A stretch of DNA of 14,503 nucleotides from Bacteroidota bacterium (GTDB taxonomy: Bacteria > Bacteroidota > Bacteroidia > Bacteroidales > B39-G9): NCBI GenBank assembly GCA_030592465.1, contig JAUVJB010000049.1:1-14503 (forward strand), given 5' to 3'. Shown here piece after piece: positions 6,958 to 14,056 of this stretch. Every line of letters starts with the position of its first letter. The stretch's first letter is position 1. The position numbers and the translations under genes are program-made. A model generated the notes under the pieces. That model saw only the letters and a program-made list of their open reading frames with translations, searched no databases and had not been told where the DNA came from.

Positions 6958-7110
6958 CAATATATGAGTCCACTCCGAAAAGCCGATAAGCGGTTAATCC
7001 GTCAGCTGACGGAGGGATTAGAAGCTACAAGCCTGTACGTCAGTCTATTACAAAGCCGCTAATCGGCTATTAATTGATAATTTTAGTTTTCACAGTGGAC
7101 TCATATATTG
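6958..7110. mobile_element. 153-bp MITE-like element with perfect 17-bp terminal inverted repeats
   Basis: CAATATATGAGTCCACT (6958-6974) is repeated in exact inverted form at 7094-7110. Inside is a second inverted pair, AGCCGATAAGCGG (6981-6993) with CCGCTAATCGGCT (7056-7068), 12 of 13 matching. A perfect 16-bp palindrome, TCCGTCAGCTGACGGA, lies at 6998-7013. There is no reading frame inside. No unambiguous target-site duplication is seen at the ends. The nested symmetry fits a non-autonomous miniature element, but a structured regulatory or RNA element cannot be excluded. Confidence 0.55.
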
Positions 7111-7225
7111 CTTTTAAGTAAATATATGGACATTCATTTTATTTTATTGCAATGTAATATTTTTTAAACAAAATCCATTAATTTGAATAAATCAAGTTTA
7201 TGAATTTTGCGTTTGCTCCATTTTT

Positions 7226-7300
7226 AGCCGATTAGCGAATCCGCAAGCTGGCGGATGTCTTGGTGTCTTTGTGGCAAAAAAAGACTTTTCGGAGTGGTCT
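7226..7300. repeat. Degenerate partial copy of the 6958-7110 element
   Basis: AGCCGATTAGCG (7226-7237) and the near-palindrome ATCCGC-AAGCTG-GCGGAT (7239-7256) follow the same order as in the first element (6981-7013). CTTTTCGGAGTGGTCT (7285-7300) matches the complement of 6967-6982 at 15 of 16 bases. The shared modules therefore appear partly direct and partly inverted, as expected for a rearranged relative of the same element. The stretch between (TGGTGTCTTTGTGGC, 7261-7275) has no counterpart in the first copy. Confidence 0.5.
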
Positions 7301-7345
7301 AAATTTTTATTTTTTCAATTAAACTTATTCATATTTTATTTTTAA

Positions 7346-7353
7346 TATATTTG
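7346..7353 (+). promoter_or_regulatory. Candidate -7 box (TATATTTG) for the PafA-like gene
   Basis: TATATTTG fits TAnnTTTG exactly and would give a leader of about 120 nt before the ATG at 7477. No TTG is found at the right distance upstream, so confidence is limited. Confidence 0.4.
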
Positions 7354-7363
7354 TAGCATAAAG

Positions 7364-7377
7364 ATTCTTCGAAGAAT
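7364..7377. promoter_or_regulatory. Perfect 14-bp palindrome ATTCTTCGAAGAAT
   Basis: A perfect palindrome begins 11 bp after the candidate -7 box of the PafA-like gene, just past where transcription would begin. That is a typical place for a dimeric repressor to bind. No regulator is identified. Confidence 0.35.
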
Positions 7378-7476
7378 ATTCACATATTAAATGTAAAAAT
7401 GCAAGTAACTGAAAATTTACCCCGTAAAATAAAATATAAGGGTACATCAGACTTTAAAAAATAAAATTATATACTG

Positions 7477-9114
7477 ATGAAAATAAAAGTCCTAATCTCA
7501 TTAATATTTATAATATCCACATTTCATAGTGTAGCACAAAAACAGAATAGAATTCCGTCTGAAAAGCCGAAATTAATAATAGCTATTGTTGTTGATGGCA
7601 TGCGATATGACTATGTTTACCGTTATTGGAACAATTTTCAAGAAAATGGATTTAAAAAGTTGATTAATGAAGGAACATTTTGTAAAAATGCCAATTATAA
7701 TTATCTGTTTACACAATCGAGTGTTGGTTATGCAACAATATCAACCGGAGCAATGCCTTCAAGTCATGGAATAATATCAGATAAATTGTATAACCGTAAT
7801 AAAGGGAAAATGGTTTATTGCACAAAGGATAATACTGTTGAATGTGTTGGCTCTGATAGTGAGAATGGTAAGATGTCTCCCAAAGAGTTGTTAACATCAA
7901 CTATTGCCGATGAATTGAAATTGTCAAATAATGATAAATCGAAAATCATTACTGTTTCAATAAATGCAGGTGCCTCAATTTTGTCAGGTGGTCATACGAC
8001 AGATGTGTCATATTGGTTCGATGAAAAAACCGGAAATTGGGTTACAAGTTCGTTTTATATAGATTCTCTTCCCGATTGGGTTTGTAATTTTAATGATAAA
8101 AAAATTCCTGATATTTATCTTGACAGACAGTGGAATCCAGTTTTGCCCATTGAGAAATATTCAGATGGAAATACACAAGGTATTTCTGAACGAATTGGTT
8201 TTTATAAAAAATCCGGCTTTCCTTACGACTTGTTAAGTTTAAAGAAAAAATCAAAAACTTATACCATATTAAAAAATACTCCTTTTGGAAATACTTACAC
8301 AAAAGATTTTGCAATAGCAACAATATTAAATGAGAATTTGGGTAAAGATAATTATCCTGATTATTTAGCTGTTGGATTTACATCAACCGGAAATATTAGC
8401 GAAGCATGCGGAATAAATTCAATTGAGCTCGAAGATGCTTATGTTAGACTTGATAAAGAAATTGCTCATTTTGTGTCATTTGTTGATGAAAATATTGGTA
8501 AAAATAATGTGTTGATTTTTCTTACATCTGACCATGGTTCTGCCTATGCACCACAAACACTGATTGATAAAAAAATTCCTGCCGGGTATTTTAACAGCGA
8601 TAGGGCTATGCTTTTGTTACGAACATATATGAATGCCGTTTACGGTAGTGGGGACTGGATTAAAGCTTATTATGATAAATCAATTTATTTAAACCGTAAT
8701 TTAATTGAAGATTCCCAACTTTCACTTAAAGATGTTCAGACAAAAGTTGCACAATTCTTAATTCAATTTTCAGGTGTTGCAAATGCTGTTACTGCTTCAA
8801 CTTTAGAAAATACCGATTTCTCAAAAGGAATTTTCAAAAAAATGCAAAATAGCTTTAATCAGGAACGTTCGGGAGATGTAATTATTAACCTTGAACCTGC
8901 CTGGATTGAAAAAGGCGATTATGTTACTCAGAGCAATTCCCCATATAATTACGATACTCATGTTCCTTTAATTTGGTATGGCTGGAAAATTAAGAGAAGT
9001 ACTTTAAACCGAAAAGTTTTAATTAATGATATTGCTCCAACTATTGCAAATTTTTTGAATATTGCACAACCAAACGCATGTTCAGGTGATGTTATTTATG
9101 ATATTACGAAATAA
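7477..9114 (+). CDS. PafA-like alkaline phosphatase superfamily protein, degenerate active site
   Basis: This 545-residue secreted protein has a signal peptide ending about Ala20-Gln21 and aligns end to end with PafA-type alkaline phosphatases. The Zn2 site looks intact: Asp40 in VVDGMRYDY and Asp352/His353 in TSDHGSA. The nucleophile region, normally TxPGHA, reads SSVGYA (81-86), so the catalytic Thr is probably Ser81 and GHA has become GYA. The STDYIGH stretch that supplies two Zn1 ligands reads STGNISE (303-309), giving Gly305 and Glu309 for Asp and His. The third Zn1 ligand survives as His495 in YDTHVPLIWYG. The phosphate-binding KDR motif of the family reads NAG (163-165). No stop or frameshift is present and the fold motifs are conserved. 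It is therefore either a pseudophosphatase or an enzyme with different chemistry. The esterase-like gene follows after 45 bp. The alignment is from memory of the family. Confidence 0.88.
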   Translation: MKIKVLISLIFIISTFHSVAQKQNRIPSEKPKLIIAIVVDGMRYDYVYRYWNNFQENGFKKLINEGTFCKNANYNYLFTQSSVGYATISTGAMPSSHGIISDKLYNRNKGKMVYCTKDNTVECVGSDSENGKMSPKELLTSTIADELKLSNNDKSKIITVSINAGASILSGGHTTDVSYWFDEKTGNWVTSSFYIDSLPDWVCNFNDKKIPDIYLDRQWNPVLPIEKYSDGNTQGISERIGFYKKSGFPYDLLSLKKKSKTYTILKNTPFGNTYTKDFAIATILNENLGKDNYPDYLAVGFTSTGNISEACGINSIELEDAYVRLDKEIAHFVSFVDENIGKNNVLIFLTSDHGSAYAPQTLIDKKIPAGYFNSDRAMLLLRTYMNAVYGSGDWIKAYYDKSIYLNRNLIEDSQLSLKDVQTKVAQFLIQFSGVANAVTASTLENTDFSKGIFKKMQNSFNQERSGDVIINLEPAWIEKGDYVTQSNSPYNYDTHVPLIWYGWKIKRSTLNRKVLINDIAPTIANFLNIAQPNACSGDVIYDITK

Positions 9115-9159
9115 GTTTATTATACAACATTATTTATAGTTTACCTACAGAAAACAGAT

Positions 9160-10332
9160 ATGATTAAAACAACAACATTTATAGTAATTTTCTTATTTTC
9201 CGGTTCCGTTTTTGCTCAAACAACATTCTTAGATACTATTACATCCGACTTTTTGAATGAAAACAGAAAATTAAGAATTCATCTGCCCAAAACATTTAAT
9301 AAATCCGATAATAAAACATATCCACTTATTTTAACTATGGATGGAGAGTATATGTTTTATAATATTATTGGAAATACTGAATTATTATTGGTAACAGATA
9401 AGATACCGGAAGTAGTTGTCGTGGGCATTAATCAAAACTATGCCGATACGAATCAAACCTTCGCACGATATAACGATTGTAATTATGATTCCAAAACCGG
9501 TTTGCCAATAAAAAAAGGTATAGTTTTTTTTAAATTTATTACTAATGAATTAATCCCTTATCTCGAAACAAATTACAAAATTGGTAAGTTTAAAACAATT
9601 TGTGGTCATTCATTTACGGCTAACTACATAAATTATTTTTTACTTGATGAAAAACCTCTGTTTAATGGTTATATTTCTATAAGTCCGTATATTCCAAAAC
9701 CTTTGGTCAAAAATCTTTACAAAGAATTAGAAGAAAATAATGATTGGTTATTTTATTATTTGAGTACTAGTGAAAATGACTTATCCGGTCATAAAAGTTC
9801 AATACAAGAATTAGATTCTTTATTATTTAGGAAAATAACTAATCATAAATTTCAATATACGTTTAATAATTTTGATAAGGAAACTCATTTCTCTCTTGTT
9901 AGCAGGTGTTTACCTCTTGCAATAAAAAGTGTTTTTTCTATTTATGCTCCCATTAGGGATGAGGAGATAGAGCAAGAAAAAGAGCTTGTAAATTTTCTTC
10001 TTAAAAAATATGATAAAATTCAAAAAATATACGGAATAAATCTTGCTATAAGAGAGGATGATTTAACAGCCATCTCATGGGTTGCCGAAGACAATGAAGA
10101 TTGGACATCTCTAAAAAAAATAGGAAAATTAACAGTGTCATTATTCCCTGACATTGCTGACGGCTATTATATGTTGGCTTTATGCGAAGAAAAAGCATCA
10201 CATTTAGAAACGGCATTAATTCTTTATAAAAAAGGATATTCAAAATTAGGAAAAGAGGTTTTAAATAAAAGTGATTTTTACGAAGATATTGAACGAATTG
10301 AAAAGTTATTATCAAACAAAATTAAAAATTAA
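9160..10332 (+). CDS. Secreted alpha/beta hydrolase, putative esterase (esterase D-like family)
   Basis: This 390-residue protein has a signal peptide ending VFAQ (residues 17-20) and an esterase-type alpha/beta hydrolase domain to about residue 260. Landmarks are the YPLILTMDGEYMF strand and turn (54-66), the VVVVGINQN strand (85-93), and the nucleophile elbow ICGHSFTANY with Ser151. The probable catalytic His243 lies in KETHFSLV; the acid is likely one of Glu205 or Asp207. The elbow usually reads GHSxGG, but here the last glycines are Thr-Ala. The C-terminal 130 residues are helical with a short TPR-like stretch (ADGYYMLALCEEKASHLETA). Family members hydrolyse various esters, including ferric-siderophore and sugar esters; the substrate is unknown. 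It is probably co-transcribed with the PafA-like gene, as no promoter or terminator is seen in the 45-bp gap. Confidence 0.85.
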   Translation: MIKTTTFIVIFLFSGSVFAQTTFLDTITSDFLNENRKLRIHLPKTFNKSDNKTYPLILTMDGEYMFYNIIGNTELLLVTDKIPEVVVVGINQNYADTNQTFARYNDCNYDSKTGLPIKKGIVFFKFITNELIPYLETNYKIGKFKTICGHSFTANYINYFLLDEKPLFNGYISISPYIPKPLVKNLYKELEENNDWLFYYLSTSENDLSGHKSSIQELDSLLFRKITNHKFQYTFNNFDKETHFSLVSRCLPLAIKSVFSIYAPIRDEEIEQEKELVNFLLKKYDKIQKIYGINLAIREDDLTAISWVAEDNEDWTSLKKIGKLTVSLFPDIADGYYMLALCEEKASHLETALILYKKGYSKLGKEVLNKSDFYEDIERIEKLLSNKIKN

Positions 10333-10448
10333 CATTGCCCGATAAAGGCACATAGAATATGCAACAACTAATTGTAAATATTACGATTGGGTATAAAATA
10401 TATTTGTAAATCGAAAAATTATGAAAAAATGCATTACACACCATAAAC

Positions 10449-10826
10449 TTAAATGTTATGTATAACTTCCGAGAATTCTTTTAACAAATTAAGATTTTTT
10501 TCAAAAGCAGTTCCAATAACAATAACATCGGCACCTGCATCACAAATTGAAATTAAATCGTTTTTTGTTGATATGCCGCCTCCAACAATAAGGGGAACGG
10601 AAATATTCTGTTTAACTTGTTTTATCATTTTTGTATCAACAGGTTTTGGTGCGCCGCTGCCTGCTTCGAGATAAATGAGTTTATGCCCAAGCATTTCGCC
10701 GGCTATTGCTGTTGCAACAGCAATATCTGTTTTGTCATATGGTATGGGAGTGGAGTTACTCATATATGCCACAGAAGTTGAAGCTCCACTGTTTATTAAT
10801 ATATAGCCGGTTGATAATATTTCCAA
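10449..10826 (-). CDS. GGGP synthase, C-terminal part (125 residues after frameshift)
   Basis: This holds the second half of the barrel: STGYILINSGASTSVAYMSN (5-24), YLEAGSGAPKPV (52-63), VPLIVGGGI (77-85) and ADVIVIGTAFE (99-109), the phosphate-binding loops of the family. The upstream end has only a TTG as possible start and no ribosome-binding signal, so separate translation is unlikely. It converges on the esterase-like gene 116 bp away, with no clear terminator between them. Confidence 0.75.
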   Translation of the reverse strand: MEILSTGYILINSGASTSVAYMSNSTPIPYDKTDIAVATAIAGEMLGHKLIYLEAGSGAPKPVDTKMIKQVKQNISVPLIVGGGISTKNDLISICDAGADVIVIGTAFEKNLNLLKEFSEVIHNI

Positions 10827-10827
10827 T

Positions 10828-11181
10828 TTACTTTTTTTTTAGTAAAGGAGCTGCAACAACATGATTGCCAATTAAAAAATCAGGATTTCTGCCCGAGATG
10901 AGCGACAATAACAATATTCCATCAGCTTTGTTTGATACTTGTAATAAACTTCCGGGAAATAAGACTACAGGAATTGTGGAATTTTTTTTAACCGTCTCAA
11001 TAGCCTCTTCAATTGAATTTGAAATAATGCTTCCGCCAATTAAGATAAAATCAACTTTGTTTTGTTTCGCTTTTTGTGATACTTCAATTAAAGATTGGGT
11101 GTTATGTTTGTCAGGGTCTATTAATAAAGCAAGTTGCTTTTTGTTTTTTTTTTGTTTTTGAAGTATATTATTGTAAATCAT
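10828..11181 (-). CDS. GGGP synthase, N-terminal part (117 residues before frameshift)
   Basis: This carries the first half of the TIM barrel: LALLIDPDK (17-25, the glycerol-phosphate/Mg site), ILIGGSI (46-52), VVLFPGS (72-78), and LLLSLISGRNPDFLIGNH (90-107), then AAPLLKKK and the premature stop. A run of ten A near the start (minus strand, 11153-11144) is read in frame. It starts 15 bp after the phosphopantetheinyl transferase stop, so the two genes are surely co-transcribed. Confidence 0.8.
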   Translation of the reverse strand: MIYNNILQKQKKNKKQLALLIDPDKHNTQSLIEVSQKAKQNKVDFILIGGSIISNSIEEAIETVKKNSTIPVVLFPGSLLQVSNKADGILLLSLISGRNPDFLIGNHVVAAPLLKKK

Positions 11182-11196
11182 TAATATAAACTTAAG

Positions 11197-11832
11197 TTAT
11201 TTGCTACACCACACAATTACGTAATTGCTTAAAAAAAAATAATTTAATAAAAATTTATCTGTCAATTCTTGTGATATGATATTACCAACAAAGCTACCTT
11301 CTTTTTTTAAATTAAACGGTTCTATATAAATATTTTTTTTTAAGTTGAGATTTTTTTCATTAAAAATCTTGTAAAGTGCTTCTTTTGCACACCAGTATAT
11401 ATATAATTGAGAAGTTTTGTTTTGTGAATTAATTGATTTTATTTCTTTTTCTGAAAGAAATTTTGAAACTACTTTGTTCACTCTTCCAGATAAAATATTT
11501 TCAACATCAATAGCAACATCATTTTTTTTGCTTAATATTAATGTTACCATTTTTTTTGAATGTGCTATGCTTATTTTATATGAGTTGTCGCTCAAAAAGG
11601 GCTTCCCGTTTTCGTTGGATATAATTTTTTTATTTTTTGATAATAGATTTTTTAAAAGAATGCGAGTTGTAATCCATTCAAGTTTGCGATTTTGATTAGT
11701 TAAGTTGTTAAGATATTTTTGGTCGTTTTTATTTAATTTATGAACAGAAAGGAGCTCGTTTAAGTCTTCGGTTATTTCCCAAACACCAATTATACAATCA
11801 CTTGCATTTTCTTTTTTTAATATTAAACCCAT
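11197..11832 (-). CDS. 4'-phosphopantetheinyl transferase (Sfp/AcpT superfamily)
   Basis: This 211-residue cytosolic enzyme moves 4'-phosphopantetheine from coenzyme A to a carrier-protein serine. It shows the family motifs in order: RKLEWITTRILLKNLL (49-64), NENGKPFL (73-80), ISIAHSKKMVTLILS (87-101), VAIDVE with the Mg ligands Asp109 and Glu111, and the WCAKEALYKIF helix (147-157) with Glu151. Length suits the Sfp-like type rather than the shorter AcpS type. No polyketide or peptide synthetase is in view, so its target may be the fatty-acid carrier protein or a distant cluster. It sits between gldD and the GGGP synthase gene, 62 bp and 15 bp away respectively. Long A runs are frequent in the gene, but the frame is intact. 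Confidence 0.92.
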   Translation of the reverse strand: MGLILKKENASDCIIGVWEITEDLNELLSVHKLNKNDQKYLNNLTNQNRKLEWITTRILLKNLLSKNKKIISNENGKPFLSDNSYKISIAHSKKMVTLILSKKNDVAIDVENILSGRVNKVVSKFLSEKEIKSINSQNKTSQLYIYWCAKEALYKIFNEKNLNLKKNIYIEPFNLKKEGSFVGNIISQELTDKFLLNYFFLSNYVIVWCSK

Positions 11833-11894
11833 TTTTTGAAAAATAAAAATTAAATCATAAATCTAAAATTTATAATAGGACTGACGGATAATCA

Positions 11895-12482
11895 TTAATT
11901 AGAGTTATATTTCTCATCCCATTCAAAAGTTTCAATTAAATTTAATATATCAGTTCTAATAAACTTAATTACAGGTGCCAGAGAATCTTTGTTTGGCCGG
12001 GTATTAAAATATAATGCTCCTCGCAAAAAATGTTTAGTGCTGTCGGTTAAAAAGAACTGAATATTAGAAGCCGTATTTCCTTTAATATCGTATAAGATTC
12101 CATAAACTTGCTTTTCTTTGTCAGCATAAATTTTTTCATTAATAGCATCAGCTTTAACCGTATGTTTATATGCAAACTTGCGAGAATCTTCAACATATTG
12201 TGACAAGTTATTGTTAATTTCCTTATAACTAATATAAATTTTTGCTTTAAATTGAGGAAATACAATATTAATCCAAAAAGGTTCAGTATCTGCTTCTTTA
12301 TCTTTTACTATTTTTGCATACTTAGGAAAATCAAAACTGTAAGGTGAATTATTTGAAAAGTGCTGATAGTCTTTTTCGGGAAAGTCAATTCGCATATATC
12401 CACGTGGTTTTGGAGTATAGTCATGTTTACAAGCAAAAAAGACAAACGTAAAAAATATAATAAATAATATTTTTTTAGTCAT
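11895..12482 (-). CDS. gldD: Gliding motility lipoprotein GldD
   Basis: This 195-residue lipoprotein has a signal peptide ending FFAC, so Cys18 is the likely lipidated residue. It then has the GldD hallmark PKPRGYMRIDFPEKDY (24-39), YSFDFPKYA (48-56), and the FWINIVFPQFKAKIYISY (69-86) strand region. GldD is required for gliding in Flavobacterium johnsoniae, but its homologues are widespread in non-gliding Bacteroidota and its exact job is unresolved. No other gld or type IX secretion genes are in this window. Its position downstream of gldE is as in other members of the phylum. Confidence 0.93.
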   Translation of the reverse strand: MTKKILFIIFFTFVFFACKHDYTPKPRGYMRIDFPEKDYQHFSNNSPYSFDFPKYAKIVKDKEADTEPFWINIVFPQFKAKIYISYKEINNNLSQYVEDSRKFAYKHTVKADAINEKIYADKEKQVYGILYDIKGNTASNIQFFLTDSTKHFLRGALYFNTRPNKDSLAPVIKFIRTDILNLIETFEWDEKYNSN

Positions 12483-12516
12483 AATTACTTTTATTGATTA
12501 TTATAGTTGAGATAAA

Positions 12517-12595
12517 CAATTGTCTTTGTTTAATAAAAAGCAATGTTTACATTTTATTAATACCTAATTTGAACGGTTGGGAACAAAGAAAATTG
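12517..12595. repeat. Inverted repeat CAATTGTCTTTGTT upstream of gldD
   Basis: CAATTGTCTTTGTT (12517-12530) pairs with AACAAAGAAAATTG (12582-12595), 13 of 14 bases, across a 51-nt loop. It lies 35 bp upstream of the gldD start in the unusually long gldE-gldD gap. Its function is unknown. Confidence 0.4.
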
Positions 12596-12602
12596 CTAAT
12601 GC

Positions 12603-12683
12603 TTTGGTGCTAAAAAATTTTCATAAAATTTAAGGACACCTTATTGGGATGTGAAAATTTTAGAAATTTCTGTGAGTGCCAAA
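12603..12683. repeat. Imperfect long hairpin after gldE
   Basis: CTAAAAAATTTTCA (12610-12623) pairs with TGAAAATTTTAG (12652-12663), allowing two extra A, and outer TTTGG/CCAAA arms (12603-12607, 12679-12683) extend it imperfectly. It lies 20-100 bp past the gldE stop. It lacks the GC core and T tail of a standard terminator. Confidence 0.35.
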
Positions 12684-12703
12684 TGATTGGTGATTTTCAA
12701 AGT

Positions 12704-14035
12704 TTACAATAGTTCAACTTCGGTAATAGTAATTTTTATCATTTTAATTAGTCTATTATCCGCATCTTCAATTTTGAAAATAAAATTTTTATATGTCATT
12801 TCTTCATAAAGCTTAGGTATTTCACCTTTTATTTCAAGTATTAAACCGGCTAAAGTATCAGCTTCACCTTTAATATCATCAAAAAACTTATTATCTGTTG
12901 ATGTAATTTTATAAAAGTCGTTTAATAAAGTTTTCCCTTGAAAAATAAAATTATTATCATCAATTTGTGTATAACTAATCTCATTTTCGTCAGATTCATC
13001 AGTAATTTCTCCAACAATTTCTTCTAAAATATCTTCTAACGTAACAATCCCTGATGTCCCTCCATATTCATCAACCACAATAGCTATATGAACTTTATTA
13101 GTTTGAATTTCTTCGAGCAGGTCGTTAATTTTCTTTTTTTCAGGAATAAAATAAGGATGTCTAATTAAGCTTTGCCAGTTAAATGTGTTAGGTTTCTGAA
13201 GATGAGCTAATAAATCTTTTATGTAAAGTACGCCTTTAATATTGTCAAAAGTTTTTGAGTAAACCGGAATTCGTGAAAATCCTGAATTAATAATAACCGA
13301 TAAAAGTTTTTTAAAATTTGTTTTGATGTCAACAGCAAAAACATCAACACGAGGCTTCATTATTTCATTTACATCAATGTTTCCAAAGTCGGCAATTCCT
13401 TTAAGCAATTCTTTATCTTCAGTAATTGAATTTGAGGTGATGTCAAGTGCTTTTGAAAGCTCTTTCATTGAAATATTTTGTTTTGCATGAAATTTTTTAT
13501 CAAAAAAGGATGTTGAATAAATTAACAATGAGCTTATTGGGCGGAATATTTTTTCTAAAATAAATAATGGAGATGCAGTAAATGTAACAAATTTTTCAGG
13601 GTAATGTGTGGCAAGTACTTTAGGAATTATTTCTCCGAAAAGAAGTAATAAAAAGGTAATAATTATAATTTGAAAAATAAAGCCTAAAATTGAAGATTTT
13701 GAAAAATTAAAAATCGATTGATTTAAATAAGTTGAAATAATAATAATTGCAATATTCACAAAATTATTTGAAACTAATATTGTGCCTAACAGTCTTTTTG
13801 GCTCGTTTAATAGTTTAGTAACAAATTTATCATTATTGGTTTCCCCTGTTTTAAAAGACTGAATGTGTAAAGGGTTTAACGAGAAAAAAGCAACTTCAGA
13901 CCCAGAAATAAGGGCAGATGCTACTAATAGAAGTAGCACCAAAATAAACCCTATAATGTTCCCCATAGTAATATTATTGATGGTAATAATGTTCAGGGTA
14001 TTATATATTACCATCGAAGCAGGTTCGGTTTCCAA
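12704..14035 (-). CDS. gldE: Gliding motility-associated protein GldE (CNNM/CorC-like membrane protein)
   Basis: This 443-residue membrane protein has the CNNM/HlyC-CorC layout. An N-terminal DUF21 domain (about 25-180) has hydrophobic helices, the SGSEVAFFSL motif (44-53) and LLFGEIIPKVLATHYPE (131-147). A pair of CBS domains follows: the first with IMKPRVDVFAVD (225-236) and GFSRIPVYSKTFDNIKGVLY (252-271), the second with VDEYGGTSGIVTLEDILEEI (321-340). Last comes a CorC_HlyC domain (about 355-440). The general family is linked to divalent-cation export, but the transport role of GldE itself is not established. The gene is 21 bp downstream of ssb, so both belong to one transcript. The chosen ATG leaves a 24-residue polar lead before the first helix; Met24 is a plausible alternative start. 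Confidence 0.93.
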   Translation of the reverse strand: METEPASMVIYNTLNIITINNITMGNIIGFILVLLLLVASALISGSEVAFFSLNPLHIQSFKTGETNNDKFVTKLLNEPKRLLGTILVSNNFVNIAIIIISTYLNQSIFNFSKSSILGFIFQIIIITFLLLLFGEIIPKVLATHYPEKFVTFTASPLFILEKIFRPISSLLIYSTSFFDKKFHAKQNISMKELSKALDITSNSITEDKELLKGIADFGNIDVNEIMKPRVDVFAVDIKTNFKKLLSVIINSGFSRIPVYSKTFDNIKGVLYIKDLLAHLQKPNTFNWQSLIRHPYFIPEKKKINDLLEEIQTNKVHIAIVVDEYGGTSGIVTLEDILEEIVGEITDESDENEISYTQIDDNNFIFQGKTLLNDFYKITSTDNKFFDDIKGEADTLAGLILEIKGEIPKLYEEMTYKNFIFKIEDADNRLIKMIKITITEVELL

Positions 14036-14056
14036 ATTTTATTAAATTATAATTAA

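Larger units (their letters stand above)
6696..7476. other. 781-bp gene-free region with repeat elements
   Basis: No credible protein gene lies on either strand. From the left it contains the macro-gene promoter region, then a moderately GC-rich patch (about 6830-6900) with a repeated GGTGTT and a GCTTCGC heptamer. Next come the 153-bp inverted-repeat element (6958-7110), an AT-rich gap, the degenerate second copy (7226-7300), and the leader of the PafA-like gene. The mix looks like accumulated miniature mobile-element debris rather than a decayed gene. Confidence 0.6.
10449..11181 (-). pseudogene. Geranylgeranylglyceryl/heptaprenylglyceryl phosphate synthase, frameshifted
   Basis: Two adjacent frames together encode one group II GGGPS/PcrB-like prenyltransferase of about 242 residues, the normal length. 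The first ends ...AAPLLKKK then TAA (10830-10828). The second continues KLEILSTGYILINSGASTS. The break lies in a run of nine A (minus strand, 10840-10832). With eight A the reading becomes LLKKSKLEILSTGY, exactly what family members show there. The second frame lacks an ATG at its start (the first possible start is TTG at 10826), so it is not an independent gene. The enzyme joins sn-glycerol-1-phosphate to a polyprenyl diphosphate, the first step of archaeal-type ether lipids; Bacteroidota homologues exist. All binding motifs are otherwise intact. Alternatives to a true pseudogene are a sequencing error or slippage during expression. Confidence 0.88.

Noticed and set aside
6958..7110. Rho-independent terminator for neighbouring genes
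   Set aside because: The arms are 17 bp and separated by about 119 bp, no T tail follows, and neither flanking gene ends nearby.
10333..10448. Terminator between the esterase-like gene and the GGGP synthase gene
   Set aside because: Only a 4-bp TGCC/GGCA stem is visible and there is no T run.
10421..10465. Short frame MKKCITHHKLKCYV after a TATATTTG box (10399-10406)
   Set aside because: It is only 14 codons long, overlaps the 3' end of the GGGP synthase gene on the other strand, and has no -33 match at the right spacing. The box is likely chance in AT-rich DNA.
10865..11161. Plus-strand open frame opposite the GGGP synthase
   Set aside because: It is an antisense shadow of a gene with strong family motifs.
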